Assembly: GCF_019802125.1 (NCBI RefSeq)
Contig: NZ_JAHVHT010000004.1
Location: 310,001 to 374,000, forward strand
Reading direction: 5' to 3'
Length of the DNA: 64,000 bases
Source of the DNA: Tateyamaria omphalii
Lineage (GTDB): Bacteria; Pseudomonadota; Alphaproteobacteria; Rhodobacterales; Rhodobacteraceae
The notes beneath the pieces are model-generated. The model saw only the letters and a program-made list of their open reading frames with translations, did no database searches and was not told the origin of the DNA. Position 1 is the stretch's first letter, and each line of letters begins with the position of its first letter. Shown piece by piece: positions 17,454 to 26,316 of the stretch. Both the position numbers and the translations under genes were made by a program.

Positions 17454-18598
17454 GTTATCTTGAGTATACGGTCAAACATGTCCCGTCGGGGCCGCGTAAG
17501 ATCCTGTATCTGAACTGGCCGCTGGCATTGTTGCTGGCGGCTGTCGCGTGTATCGGCTTCCTGATGCTGTATTCGGTGGCGGGCGGGTCGTTCAGCCCAT
17601 GGGCCGAACCGCAGATGAAGCGTTTTGCCATGGGCTTTGTGCTGATGCTGATCGTCGCCATGGTGCCGATCTGGTTCTGGCGCAACATGGCAGGGGTCGC
17701 ATTTGCCGGGACGCTGTTGTTGCTGCTCGGCGTGGAATTCTTCGGGTCGGTCGGCAAGGGCGCGCAGCGTTGGATCGACCTTGGCTTTATGCGGCTTCAG
17801 CCCTCGGAACTGGCCAAGATCACGTTGGTGATGATCCTGGCCGCCTATTACGACTGGTTGCCCAGTCACAAGAAATCGCGCCCGTTCTGGGTGCTTATCC
17901 CCGTCTTGCTGATCCTTGTGCCTGTAGCGATGGTGCTGCGCCAGCCTGATCTGGGCACCTCGATCCTGCTGCTCGCGGCCGGGGGCGGCATGATGTTCAT
18001 CGCGGGTGTGCACTGGGCCTATTTCGCGGCGGTGATCGGGGCGGTGATCGGCTTGATCACGGCGGTGTTCCAGTCGCGTGGAACCGAGTGGCAATTGCTG
18101 AAGGACTACCAGTACCGTCGGATCGACACGTTTCTTGATCCGGCTTCGGACCCGCTGGGCGCGGGATACCACATCACCCAATCGAAGATCGCGCTCGGCT
18201 CGGGCGGCTGGACCGGGCGCGGGTTCATGCAGGGCACGCAGTCGCGGCTGAACTTTCTGCCGGAAAAGCACACCGACTTCATCTTTACCACGCTGGCTGA
18301 AGAGTTCGGCTTCATCGGAGCATTTTCGCTGCTGGTGCTCTACGCGCTGATCATCCTGTTCTGCGTGGTCTCGGCGCTCGCCAACAAGGACCGTTTTGCG
18401 TCTCTTTTGACGCTGGGCATCGCGCTCAATTTCTTCCTGTTCTTCGCGGTCAACATGTCGATGGTCATGGGGCTGGCGCCAGTCGTGGGTGTGCCTCTGC
18501 CACTGGTCAGCTTTGGCGGGTCGGCCATGCTGGTTTTGATGCTGGCTTTTGGTCTGGCGCAAAGCGCGCATGTGCACAGGCCGCGGCAGGGGTATTGA
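17450..18598 (+). CDS. rodA: Peptidoglycan glycosyltransferase RodA
   Basis: A 382-residue SEDS-family membrane glycosyltransferase that polymerises lipid II together with PBP2. About ten membrane segments are visible, with the SEDS signatures GAQRWIDLGFMRLQPSELAK, LRQPDLGTSILL, the large periplasmic loop with KDYQYRRIDTFLDPASDP, FLPEKHTDFIFTTLAEEFGF, and the end motif PVVGVPLPLVSFGGSAM. It overlaps mrdA by 4 bases. The next, unknown, gene starts on the last base of its stop codon (TGATG). Confidence 0.97.
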   Translation: MSYLEYTVKHVPSGPRKILYLNWPLALLLAAVACIGFLMLYSVAGGSFSPWAEPQMKRFAMGFVLMLIVAMVPIWFWRNMAGVAFAGTLLLLLGVEFFGSVGKGAQRWIDLGFMRLQPSELAKITLVMILAAYYDWLPSHKKSRPFWVLIPVLLILVPVAMVLRQPDLGTSILLLAAGGGMMFIAGVHWAYFAAVIGAVIGLITAVFQSRGTEWQLLKDYQYRRIDTFLDPASDPLGAGYHITQSKIALGSGGWTGRGFMQGTQSRLNFLPEKHTDFIFTTLAEEFGFIGAFSLLVLYALIILFCVVSALANKDRFASLLTLGIALNFFLFFAVNMSMVMGLAPVVGVPLPLVSFGGSAMLVLMLAFGLAQSAHVHRPRQGY

Positions 18599-19068
18599 TG
18601 TCACATCTGGCCCCGTATGAGGCACGCACGGTTTTGACTTTGCCAGCGGTGCAACAGGACGGTTGGCGCCTCAAGCGTTATGCAATCCTTGCCTCCGGAC
18701 GCTCTTTGTCTGAGGTAGTAACCGATGCGGCCAGTGCGGAAGCATTTCGCCGTCTTCCGCCGCCCGGATCACTTGAAGATGGAACAGGCAATCATGGGGT
18801 CGGCTTTCAGATCGTCCACTTTGCCGAGGTAGCCGTCGTGTCGCCCATGTTCTATTGGCAGTGGGGCAGTGTGCTGGCGAACATCCCGCAAATGCGCGCC
18901 AACTGGGATCGACCGACCGACTTTGGCGACGGCAAGACAGAGGTCGTTGGATGCGTTTGGGAGATGAACATCGTCATCCACGAGACACAGGCGTGGACCG
19001 AAATCATGTTGAGTGATGGTGGCGTGCCCTCCAAACGCCTTGCCCGCTACATGGATAGTCACGCCTGA
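18598..19068 (+). CDS. Unknown protein coupled to rodA
   Basis: A 156-residue protein that I do not recognise. It is soluble-looking, with no signal peptide or membrane segment, and rich in tryptophan (YWQWGSVLANIPQMRANWD, CVWEMNIVIHE). The start ATG shares its first base with the rodA stop codon (TGATG), so it should be co-translated with the elongasome genes; whether this means a link to cell-wall growth is inference only. A 102-base gap separates it from the VOC gene. Confidence 0.75.
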   Translation: MSHLAPYEARTVLTLPAVQQDGWRLKRYAILASGRSLSEVVTDAASAEAFRRLPPPGSLEDGTGNHGVGFQIVHFAEVAVVSPMFYWQWGSVLANIPQMRANWDRPTDFGDGKTEVVGCVWEMNIVIHETQAWTEIMLSDGGVPSKRLARYMDSHA

Positions 19069-19170
19069 CACCTTTCATCGCCAATCCGTGTCGTTGGCAT
19101 CACAATCCGCCGTTTCCCAATTGGCGCACAGGGCGCTACACCACCCACAGACAATGACCGGAGGTGCCCC

Positions 19171-19581
19171 ATGGCCTTGTTTCACCTTGCCTTTAACGTG
19201 ACTGATCTGGACGAAACCCGCGCGTTCTACGGCGGTCTTCTGGGATGTGCCGAGGGGCGCAGCACCGACACCTGGGTGGACTTCGATTTCTTCGGGCATC
19301 AACTCAGCTGCCACCTGGGCAAACCCTTTGACAGCGCCCCCACGGGCAAGGTTGGCAATTGCGACGTGCCTATGCCCCATTTCGGCGCAGTGCTGCCGAT
19401 GTCTGAGTGGAGGGCGCTGGCCGAAAAGCTGGTGACCGAGGGCGTGGAGTTCGTGCTGGAGCCGCAGATCCGGTTCGAGGGGGAGCCGGGCGAGCAGTCG
19501 ACAATGTTCTTCATGGACCCGTCCGGCAACCCGATCGAGATCAAAGGCATGGCCGATCTGGGCGGAGCGTTCGATACATGA
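19171..19581 (+). CDS. VOC-family (glyoxalase-fold) protein
   Basis: A 136-residue vicinal-oxygen-chelate protein with two beta-alpha-beta-beta-beta halves. It starts LFHLAFNVTDLDETRAFYGG, with HLAF giving the first metal-ligand position, then PHFGAVL for the second, and ends FFMDPSGNPIEIKG, with Glu as the third. Glyoxalase, dioxygenase and resistance proteins share this fold; the substrate is unknown. The strong GGAGGTG site precedes its ATG. Its stop overlaps the reductase start (ATGA), suggesting a shared role in small-carbonyl metabolism. Confidence 0.86.
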   Translation: MALFHLAFNVTDLDETRAFYGGLLGCAEGRSTDTWVDFDFFGHQLSCHLGKPFDSAPTGKVGNCDVPMPHFGAVLPMSEWRALAEKLVTEGVEFVLEPQIRFEGEPGEQSTMFFMDPSGNPIEIKGMADLGGAFDT

Positions 19582-20510
19582 CCGTCAATGTCCTTTTCGC
19601 GGCCACAGAGAGCCGCTGGGCGCAGTACGAACCGCCCTTGCGCAAGGAGATGGCCGCCCTTGGGATCGACGCGCATATCGCAACCGATATTCCGGCAGAT
19701 CAGGTTGACTACATCGTCTATGCCCCGAACTCCGAGGTGCAGGATTTCACCCCCTTCACCCGCGCCAAGGCCGTGCTGAACCTCTGGGCGGGCGTCGAAG
19801 CTATCGTAGGCAACCCGACCCTGCATCTGCCGCTATGCCGCATGGTGGACCCAGCGCTGACGCAAGGGATGGTCGAGTGGGTGACGGGACATATCCTGCG
19901 CCTGCATCTGGGCATGGATGCGCATATCAACGCGCCTGCCGGGACCTGGGAACCTGTGGCCCCACCCCTGTCCTTTGACACGCGCGTGACAGTGCTTGGT
20001 CTCGGTGAACTTGGCGCTGCTTGCGCGACTGCGCTTGCAGGTCTTGGCTTTCAGGTGACCGGGTGGAGCCGGTCGCAGAAAGACGTCGCGGGCGTCACCT
20101 GCCTGTCCGGAGACGCGGGGCTGGAGGATGCGCTGGCCGTCGCCGACTATTGCGTGCTGCTCTTGCCCAAGACACCCGCAACGGAAAACACCTTGAACGC
20201 GCACACGCTGGCCTTGATGCCAAAAGGTGCGCGCATCCTGAACCCCGGACGCGGGCCACTAATTGATGACGAGGCGCTGCTGGCCGCACTAGACGGCGGT
20301 CATATCGATCACGCCACGCTGGACGTGTTCCGCATCGAACCTTTGCCGGCCAATCACCCCTACTGGGCCCACCCGAGCGTGACCGTCACACCGCATATCG
20401 CGTCAGAAACGCGCCCAGCCTATTCCAGCAAAACCATTGCCGAGAACATCCGGCGCGGCGAAGCCGGAGAACCGTTCCTGCATCTGGTGGACCGCTCCGC
20501 AGGGTACTGA
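19578..20510 (+). CDS. ghrA: Glyoxylate/hydroxypyruvate reductase A-type dehydrogenase
   Basis: A 310-residue D-2-hydroxyacid dehydrogenase that would reduce glyoxylate and hydroxypyruvate with NAD(P)H. The nucleotide-binding loop is VLGLGELGAACA, followed by WSRSQKD (an Arg suggesting NADPH preference). The catalytic set is visible: Arg in LNPGRGPLID, Glu in FRIEPLP and His in VTPHIAS. The N-terminal lid is short, as in the GhrA subgroup. The start at 19578 overlaps the VOC stop by 4 bases; a much longer upstream reading in the same frame crosses the VOC gene and is not real. Confidence 0.88.
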   Translation: MTVNVLFAATESRWAQYEPPLRKEMAALGIDAHIATDIPADQVDYIVYAPNSEVQDFTPFTRAKAVLNLWAGVEAIVGNPTLHLPLCRMVDPALTQGMVEWVTGHILRLHLGMDAHINAPAGTWEPVAPPLSFDTRVTVLGLGELGAACATALAGLGFQVTGWSRSQKDVAGVTCLSGDAGLEDALAVADYCVLLLPKTPATENTLNAHTLALMPKGARILNPGRGPLIDDEALLAALDGGHIDHATLDVFRIEPLPANHPYWAHPSVTVTPHIASETRPAYSSKTIAENIRRGEAGEPFLHLVDRSAGY

Positions 20511-20583
20511 CCCCTTGGCGGATTGCTGCGGATAACTGCCGGGTAGCCTGTTCGTTGCGGCACCGGCCCCTTACGTTCCGCGC

Positions 20584-21300
20584 ATGGATATTTTTGGCAA
20601 CGCGCTGCGCGACAGGCAGGCCGGTCACACCGGTCGGATGCTCACGATCCGGCGGGACGACGATCACGTCGACCGGCACGACCCGGCCCTTTACTTCATG
20701 CCGGACCCCTTTGCCCACGAAGCGGCCTTGCTTGAGATGGTCGAAGGGCCCGTACTTGATGTCGGGTGCGGGGCCGGTCGCACACTTCTTTGGCTGCAAC
20801 AACAGGGGGTGCCTGCGGCGGGCATCGACCTGTCGCCGGGCGCGGTCGAGGTTGCGCGGATGCGCGGATGCCAGAACGTGACGCTCGGGGATGTGATGGA
20901 CCCAAGCCTGCCCGTATTGCGGGCTCGCTTCAGAACGATCATTGTCTTTGGCAACAACATCGGCATTGGTGGCACGCAGGACGGGGCCAAGACATTGCTG
21001 CGACATCTGGCGCAGGCCACCGAACCGGGTGGCAGATTGCTTGTCACAGGACTGGACATCACGAACACGGACGAGCCGCACCACCTTGCCTATCATCAAC
21101 GCAATCTCGACGCGGGACGTCCCCGGGGCGAGATTTCGATGCGGTTCGAGTACGAAGGCACTGTCGGTGACTGGATCCCGTGGTTTCACCCTGAACCGCA
21201 GGAACTGGATCACATAGCCATGACCAGCGGGTGGGCGGTGGACAAGATCGGCCCGGCGGGCGGGCCGTTCTTTGCTGGCGTCTTGCGAAAGGCAGGCTAG
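20584..21300 (+). CDS. Class I SAM-dependent methyltransferase
   Basis: A 238-residue enzyme with motif I VLDVGCGAGRTLLWLQQQG near residue 57, the acidic post-I position in AAGIDLSPGAVEVA, and a motif III-like region around EPGGRLLVTGLDI. The catalytic target is not evident. It starts MDIFGNALRDRQ at 20584. It lies 73 bases after ghrA and ends tail-to-tail with the M3 peptidase gene, the two stop codons sharing bases 21297-21300. Confidence 0.86.
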   Translation: MDIFGNALRDRQAGHTGRMLTIRRDDDHVDRHDPALYFMPDPFAHEAALLEMVEGPVLDVGCGAGRTLLWLQQQGVPAAGIDLSPGAVEVARMRGCQNVTLGDVMDPSLPVLRARFRTIIVFGNNIGIGGTQDGAKTLLRHLAQATEPGGRLLVTGLDITNTDEPHHLAYHQRNLDAGRPRGEISMRFEYEGTVGDWIPWFHPEPQELDHIAMTSGWAVDKIGPAGGPFFAGVLRKAG

Positions 21301-23309
21301 GCCGCCAGCCCCCGCCCTTTCAGCAACGCATCGACTCCGGGCAACCGACCGCGGAACGCCTTGTAAAGCTCCGCTGCATCCTCGGACCCGCCAGTGCTGA
21401 GAATATGCTCCTCCAAGGCAGCGGCCTTCTCCGGATCAAACGGCCCATCCGCCTCTTCAAAGGCGGCGAAGGCGTCGGCATCCATGACCTCGGACCACAT
21501 GTAGCTGTAGTAGCCCGACGAATAGCCGTCACCGGCAAACACATGCGCGAAATGCGGGGTGGCGTGGCGCATACCGATGGCGTGCGGCATCTCGAGCCCT
21601 TCCAGCACCTCGGCCTGTTTCTGCATCGGATCAGCGGGGGCCGGACCGTCGTGGAACTCAAGATCAACGAGGGCAGAGGCGACATACTCAACCGTCTGGA
21701 ACCCCATGTTGTAGGTCGCCGCCGCCAGCACGTTGTCGAGCAGCGCCTGCGGCATCGCCTCGCCCGTCTCGGCATGGGTGGCGAATTCATGCAGCACCTG
21801 CGGCACCTCCAGCCAGTGTTCATAAAGCTGGCTCGGCAGCTCCACAAAGTCGCGGGCGACGGAGGTGCCACTGATCGACTCGTAGGTCACGTCCGACAGC
21901 ATCTGGTGCAGCGCATGGCCGAATTCGTGAAACAGCGTGCGCGCGTCGTCATAGGACAACAGGGCCGGATCGCCCTTGGCGAAGTTGCAGACGTTGATGA
22001 CGATGGGCGTCTGCGCCTCGGGGAACTTGGCCTGCGCCCGCATGGCCGAACACCACGCGCCTGACCGTTTCGATCCTCGGGCGAAGTAGTCCCCGATAAA
22101 CACGGCCACATGGGTGCCACCGCGCGTGACTTCCCATGCGCGACAGTCGGGGTGGTAGAGCGGGATATCGAGCGGCGTGAACTCCAGCCCAAACAGGCGA
22201 TTTGCGCAGTCAAAGGACGCATCAATCATGCGGTCGAGCTGGAAATACGGCTTCACCTCGGCCTCATCGAGATCGTGCAGGTCCTTGCGCCGCCGTTCGG
22301 CGTAGAACCACCAGTCCCACGGCTCCAGCGGGCCGTCGATGCCGTCGGCCTTTAGCATCTGTTCCAGCACCCAGGCGTCGGCATTGGCCTGTGATTTGGC
22401 GGGCTCCCACACAGCCATCAGCAGGTCGCGCACCGCCTCGGGCGTCTTCGCCATCTCGGTTTCCAGCTTGAAGTTCGCGAAGTTCTGATAGCCGAGCAGG
22501 TTCGCACGCTCTTCCCGCAGTTTCAGGATTTCGGCGGCGATGGCCCGGTTGTCATTCTTGTCCCCATTGGCGCCGCGCGCCGTCCAGGCGCGATAGGCCT
22601 TCTTCCGCAGGTCACGCCGGGTCGAGAATTGCAGAAACGGCACGATGATCGACCGCGAGAGGGTGACAACGGGGCTGCCCGCCTCTTTCTCCTCGCCCGC
22701 CGCGCGGACGGCATCGACGACAAAGGCTGGCAGACCAGCCATGTCACTCTCGCCCAGCTTCATGTACCAGTCGCGTTCATCAGCCAGCAGGTTCTGGGTG
22801 AATGCCGTGCCCAACTCGGCGAGCCGTCCCTTGATCTCTTTCATGCGGGCATCTTCCGCGCCGTCGAGGGCGGCACCTGACCGGACATAGTTGCGATGGG
22901 TCAACATCAGCACCCGCTGCTGTTCGTCGGTCAGCTCAAGCGTATCACGTGCATCCCAGACGGCCTTGATCCGCGCAAACAGGGCCTTGTTGCTGGAAAT
23001 CTCTGCGAAATGTGCGGCCAGCCTGGGGGAAAAGTCGCGCTGCAACTCTTCGCGCTTTGGATTGCTGTCGGCGCCTGTGACGGTGAAGAAGGTGCCAAGC
23101 ACCTTGTCCAGATCCTTGCCCGACGCCTCCAGCGCCTCGATCGTGTTGGCAAAACCCGGGTCGTCATCGCTGTCCGCGATGGCATCAATCTCCGTCTTGT
23201 GATTTTCGAGGGCAACCTCAAGCGCGGGGGCGAAATCATCGTCTGAAATGGCATCAAAGGGGGCGATCTGGAACGGTGTCTCCCAGTCGGCGAGCAGCAC
23301 GTTGGTCAT
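21297..23309 (-). CDS. M3 family oligopeptidase (Dcp/PrlC-like)
   Basis: A 670-residue cytoplasmic zinc metallopeptidase of the thimet/dipeptidyl-carboxypeptidase family. The active site TLFHEFGHALHQML (HExxH) lies near residue 460, with the third ligand Glu in the following helix; the conserved ARDFVELPSQLYEHW and GYSSGYYSYMWSEV segments are present. The lack of a signal peptide fits oligopeptidase A (PrlC) or cytoplasmic Dcp, which trim short peptides after protein degradation. The ATG at 23309 follows AAAGGAGAT; a TTG six bases upstream is unlikely. Confidence 0.93.
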   Translation of the reverse strand: MTNVLLADWETPFQIAPFDAISDDDFAPALEVALENHKTEIDAIADSDDDPGFANTIEALEASGKDLDKVLGTFFTVTGADSNPKREELQRDFSPRLAAHFAEISSNKALFARIKAVWDARDTLELTDEQQRVLMLTHRNYVRSGAALDGAEDARMKEIKGRLAELGTAFTQNLLADERDWYMKLGESDMAGLPAFVVDAVRAAGEEKEAGSPVVTLSRSIIVPFLQFSTRRDLRKKAYRAWTARGANGDKNDNRAIAAEILKLREERANLLGYQNFANFKLETEMAKTPEAVRDLLMAVWEPAKSQANADAWVLEQMLKADGIDGPLEPWDWWFYAERRRKDLHDLDEAEVKPYFQLDRMIDASFDCANRLFGLEFTPLDIPLYHPDCRAWEVTRGGTHVAVFIGDYFARGSKRSGAWCSAMRAQAKFPEAQTPIVINVCNFAKGDPALLSYDDARTLFHEFGHALHQMLSDVTYESISGTSVARDFVELPSQLYEHWLEVPQVLHEFATHAETGEAMPQALLDNVLAAATYNMGFQTVEYVASALVDLEFHDGPAPADPMQKQAEVLEGLEMPHAIGMRHATPHFAHVFAGDGYSSGYYSYMWSEVMDADAFAAFEEADGPFDPEKAAALEEHILSTGGSEDAAELYKAFRGRLPGVDALLKGRGLAA

Positions 23310-23345
23310 GGGCAAATCTCCTTTGAACAGGATGTAGGGCGTGGG

Positions 23346-24401
23346 TCAGCCCGCCACCACCTGTTTGCCGCAGGTTTCGCAATCAGGGCGGCGGGCGAGC
23401 GCAATCTTGCGGCTTTCGCCGTAAAGCGCGTCATAAATGACCATCTCGCCCCGCAAGGGCGTCCCTGCACCCGTCAGCAGCTTGACCGCCTCAACGGCCA
23501 TCATCGATCCGACCACTCCGGGCAGCGGACCGATCACGCCCGCCTCGGCACAGTTGGGTGCCAGTTCGGGGGCGGGGGCTTCGGGGAAGATGCAGCGGTA
23601 GCAAGGCGCGTTCTGGGCCGGGTCAAAGACGCTCACTTGCCCTTCCCACTGCGTCAGCGCGCCCGAAATCAGGGGGATGCCTGCACGCACGGCAGCGGCA
23701 TTGACCCGGTAGCGCGTGTCGAAATTGTCGGTGCCGTCGATGACAAGGTCATAGTCAGCGACCAACTCATCCACGATGTCGTCCGTCAAACGCCGGTGAT
23801 AGGGCCGCACGGTGACAAAGGGATTCTGCGCTTCCATCGCGGCCTTGGCGGAAAAGACCTTGGGCATTCCGATGCGATCATCGGTGTGGATGATCTGGCG
23901 TTGAAGGTTGGTATTCTCGACCGTGTCGTCATCGATGACGCCGATGGTGCCGACACCGGCTGCTGCTAGGTATTGCAAGACCGGCGCACCAAGCCCGCCC
24001 GCCCCCACGACCAGCACCTTGCCATCCTTCAGCCGTTTCTGACCCACGCCTCCGACCTCACGCAGCACGATATGGCGGGCGTAGCGGTTCAACTCCGTGT
24101 CACTGAATGGCCCGTCCTGCGCAGGTGCCACCTTGGCCTCCTCCGCCTGCGCGCGACCCCTCAACTTTCGCAGAACGGCCCGGTATCCGACCGCAATGGC
24201 CGCAAACCCGCCCACGATCAGCCACGGCGCGGGGCTTTCCCCGGTGGCCATGCGCAGCGGGTTGCCTGCGGGCAGCGCAACCTGGATCGCCAGCACCGCC
24301 ACGTAAAGCAACCCGATCATGAGCCAGCGCGCCGAATGCGGCGTATTCATCATCACGCCGATACCCCAGAGCACACCGGCCAGCAGAAACACCAAAAGCA
24401 T
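23346..24401 (-). CDS. MoeB/ThiF-type adenylyltransferase with membrane N-terminus
   Basis: A 351-residue E1-like enzyme that adenylates the C-terminal Gly-Gly of a ubiquitin-like sulfur carrier (MoaD or ThiS). The catalytic part starts near residue 100 with NRYARHIVLREVGGVGQKRL, then the ATP loop VVGAGGLGAPVLQYL, the catalytic Arg/Lys region NLQRQIIHTDDRIGMPK, and two Zn pairs, CYRC and CETC. Unusually, residues 1-65 hold about three hydrophobic segments ([18 protein letters not shown] and later), which would tether it to the membrane. Its start shares one base with the dut stop (TGATG), so coaBC, dut and this gene look like one operon. Confidence 0.9.
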   Translation of the reverse strand: MLLVFLLAGVLWGIGVMMNTPHSARWLMIGLLYVAVLAIQVALPAGNPLRMATGESPAPWLIVGGFAAIAVGYRAVLRKLRGRAQAEEAKVAPAQDGPFSDTELNRYARHIVLREVGGVGQKRLKDGKVLVVGAGGLGAPVLQYLAAAGVGTIGVIDDDTVENTNLQRQIIHTDDRIGMPKVFSAKAAMEAQNPFVTVRPYHRRLTDDIVDELVADYDLVIDGTDNFDTRYRVNAAAVRAGIPLISGALTQWEGQVSVFDPAQNAPCYRCIFPEAPAPELAPNCAEAGVIGPLPGVVGSMMAVEAVKLLTGAGTPLRGEMVIYDALYGESRKIALARRPDCETCGKQVVAG

Positions 24402-24862
24402 CAGCCGCGCCCCGTCGATCCAAAGCCACCGGCACCCCGGGCCGTGTCATCGAGCGTATCGACCACGTCGAAGGTCGCTTGCACCACGGGCGCCAGAACC
24501 ATCTGCGCAATGCGCATTCCGTGCGTCACTTCGAAGGGCTTATCGGCGGTGTTCAAGACAATCACCCCGACCTCACCCCGATAGTCACTGTCGATGGTGC
24601 CGGGACTGTTCACGAGCGCAATGCCATGTTTCAGCGCGAGACCGGAACGGGGCCTCACCTGCACCTCGAACCCTTGCGGGATTGCCATGGCGAGACCCGT
24701 TGGGATCAGCGCGCGTTCGGACGGGGCAAGGCTCACGCCCACGCGATCCGGGAAATTGGCGCGCAGGTCCGCCCCCGCCGCGCCCACAGTTTCATAGGCG
24801 GGCAAGGCAATCTCGGGATCCGATCCCGCGACACGCATTATTTTCAGGGACACACTGCTCAT
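24401..24862 (-). CDS. dut: dUTP diphosphatase
   Basis: Hydrolyses dUTP to dUMP, keeping uracil out of DNA and feeding dTMP synthesis. The 153-residue protein has the five trimeric dUTPase motifs: AAGADLRA (1), RSGLALKHG (2), [13 protein letters not shown] with catalytic Asp (3), [11 protein letters not shown] (4) and the C-terminal [10 protein letters not shown] (5). I prefer ATG 24862 ([10 protein letters not shown]); an in-frame TTG at 24886 lies within a repeat element. It lies between coaBC (46-base gap) and the moeB-like gene (1-base overlap), a common alphaproteobacterial order. Confidence 0.96.
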   Translation of the reverse strand: MSSVSLKIMRVAGSDPEIALPAYETVGAAGADLRANFPDRVGVSLAPSERALIPTGLAMAIPQGFEVQVRPRSGLALKHGIALVNSPGTIDSDYRGEVGVIVLNTADKPFEVTHGMRIAQMVLAPVVQATFDVVDTLDDTARGAGGFGSTGRG

Positions 24863-24908
24863 CTTCACTACGCCAAATAAACTCAAATCCTGCCCCGACC
24901 AGACGCGA

Positions 24909-26102
24909 TCAGTTCAGCGCATCCGCAATCCTCTGTGCCAGGCGTGCTGCCACCTCGTCCTTCGACATCCGCGGCCAAGGCTCTGCACCTTCTTCGGAGA
25001 TCAGGATAACTGCATTCTCAGACCCGCCCATAATACCCGTTTCCGGCGATACATCGTTGGCGACAATCCAGTCACAGCCCTTGCGCGCGCGCTTGGCCGT
25101 GGCATGGGCCTCGACCTCATCGGTTTCGGCAGCGAATCCGACGACGAGTCCGGGACGGCCATCCGTCATTTGCGCCACGCCCGCCAAGATGTCCGGATTC
25201 TCCGCAAATTCCAGCACTGGCAACCCGTCCTTCGATTTCTTCAGCTTGCGATTGCTGGCCGATGCCATGCGCCAGTCAGCAACGGCGGCCGCAAAGACCG
25301 CGGCGTCGGCAGGCAATGCACTGTGCACCGCGTCATGCATTTGCTGTGCGGTTTGCACTTTCACCACGTCTGCCCCCGCTGGCGGCGCAACATCGGCAGG
25401 ACCGGTGACAAAAGTCACCCGCGCGCCCGCCGCGATGAACGCGCGGGCCAGGGCCGTACCCTGCGCGCCCGAAGAGCGGTTGGCGATGTAACGCACTGGA
25501 TCGATTGGTTCATGAGTGGGGCCGGAGGTCACAAGGACATGTTTGCCCGCGAGCGGCTTAGGCCCGAAATGCGCTTCAACCGCTCCCACGATTTCCAGCG
25601 GTTCCGACATGCGCCCCGGTCCGAATTCGCCACAGGCCATGTCGCCGTCTTTGGGCCCCACGACGGCAACGCCGTCGCCCGCAATCTGTGTCATATTCCG
25701 CTGCGTGGCCGGATGATCCCACATGCGCACGTTCATCGCAGGCGCAATCATCACGGGCGTGTCCGTTGCGAGCAGCAAGGTCGAGGCCAGATCATCTGCC
25801 CGCCCCTGCGCCATCTTTGCGATGATATCCGCCGTCGCGGGCGCCACCAGGATCAGGTCGGCGGACCGGGACAGCTGGATATGCCCCATCTCGGCCTCGT
25901 CGGTCAGATCAAAGAGGTCGCGATAGACCTTCTCTCCCGCCAGTGCCGATACGGACAGCGGCGTCACGAATTGCTCGGCCGCGCGGGTCAGAACCGGCGT
26001 CACAGCCGCACCTCGTTCCCGCAATCGCCGGATCAGGTCGAGCCCCTTATAGGCCGCGATCCCGCCCGTCAGGATCAGCAGAATACGTTTGTCTTGCAGC
26101 AT
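24909..26102 (-). CDS. coaBC: Bifunctional phosphopantothenoylcysteine decarboxylase/synthetase
   Basis: Two consecutive steps of coenzyme A synthesis: CoaB joins cysteine to 4'-phosphopantothenate and CoaC decarboxylates the product with FMN. The 397-residue protein has the flavoprotein CoaC domain first ([35 protein letters not shown], and the substrate motif [13 protein letters not shown]) and CoaB from about residue 190 ([28 protein letters not shown]). The ATG at 26102 is chosen over a TTG 36 bases upstream because [14 protein letters not shown] matches the family start. Confidence 0.96.
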   Translation of the reverse strand: MLQDKRILLILTGGIAAYKGLDLIRRLRERGAAVTPVLTRAAEQFVTPLSVSALAGEKVYRDLFDLTDEAEMGHIQLSRSADLILVAPATADIIAKMAQGRADDLASTLLLATDTPVMIAPAMNVRMWDHPATQRNMTQIAGDGVAVVGPKDGDMACGEFGPGRMSEPLEIVGAVEAHFGPKPLAGKHVLVTSGPTHEPIDPVRYIANRSSGAQGTALARAFIAAGARVTFVTGPADVAPPAGADVVKVQTAQQMHDAVHSALPADAAVFAAAVADWRMASASNRKLKKSKDGLPVLEFAENPDILAGVAQMTDGRPGLVVGFAAETDEVEAHATAKRARKGCDWIVANDVSPETGIMGGSENAVILISEEGAEPWPRMSKDEVAARLAQRIADALN

Positions 26103-26176
26103 GTTGGCCCGTCCGGCTGGCTCTGGTCGGTGTGACAATAGGGGCAGGTGGCATCAAGAACCAGCCCCAGTGCCAA

Positions 26177-26194
26177 GAGGGGGCCGGCCCCCTC
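26177..26194. repeat. Perfect 18-bp G+C palindrome (element copy 3)
   Basis: GAGGGGGCC followed by its exact complement GGCCCCCTC, then GGCCTTGCGGCC and CCCCCGGGATTTTTTG. This is the third copy of the dispersed element seen at 4690 and 9912, here between coaBC and chaN. Confidence 0.6.
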
Positions 26195-26234
26195 GGCCTT
26201 GCGGCCTCACCCCCGGGATTTTTTGAAACAGGGA

Positions 26235-26291
26235 ATTCGAACCGGTCCGCATCAGCGGCAAACACCGCGGGGCGGTGTTTGAGGTTCGAAT
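26235..26291. repeat. Nested inverted repeats after chaN
   Basis: Outer arms ATTCGAACC (26235-26243) and GGTTCGAAT (26283-26291) enclose a perfect 10-bp stem CAAACACCGC (26259-26268)/GCGGTGTTTG (26272-26281) with loop GGG. It lies 26 bases beyond the chaN stop codon and could act as terminator for rpoH-chaN. The GGTTCGAAT arm looks like a tRNA T-arm, but no tRNA folds here. Confidence 0.6.
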
Positions 26292-26316
26292 GGGCGGAGC
26301 CCCGGACCGCTTTGCG

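Noticed and set aside
26283-26310. Possible tRNA (GGTTCGAAT looks like a T-arm)
   Set aside because: No acceptor, D or anticodon arm folds around it; the motif is one arm of an inverted repeat.
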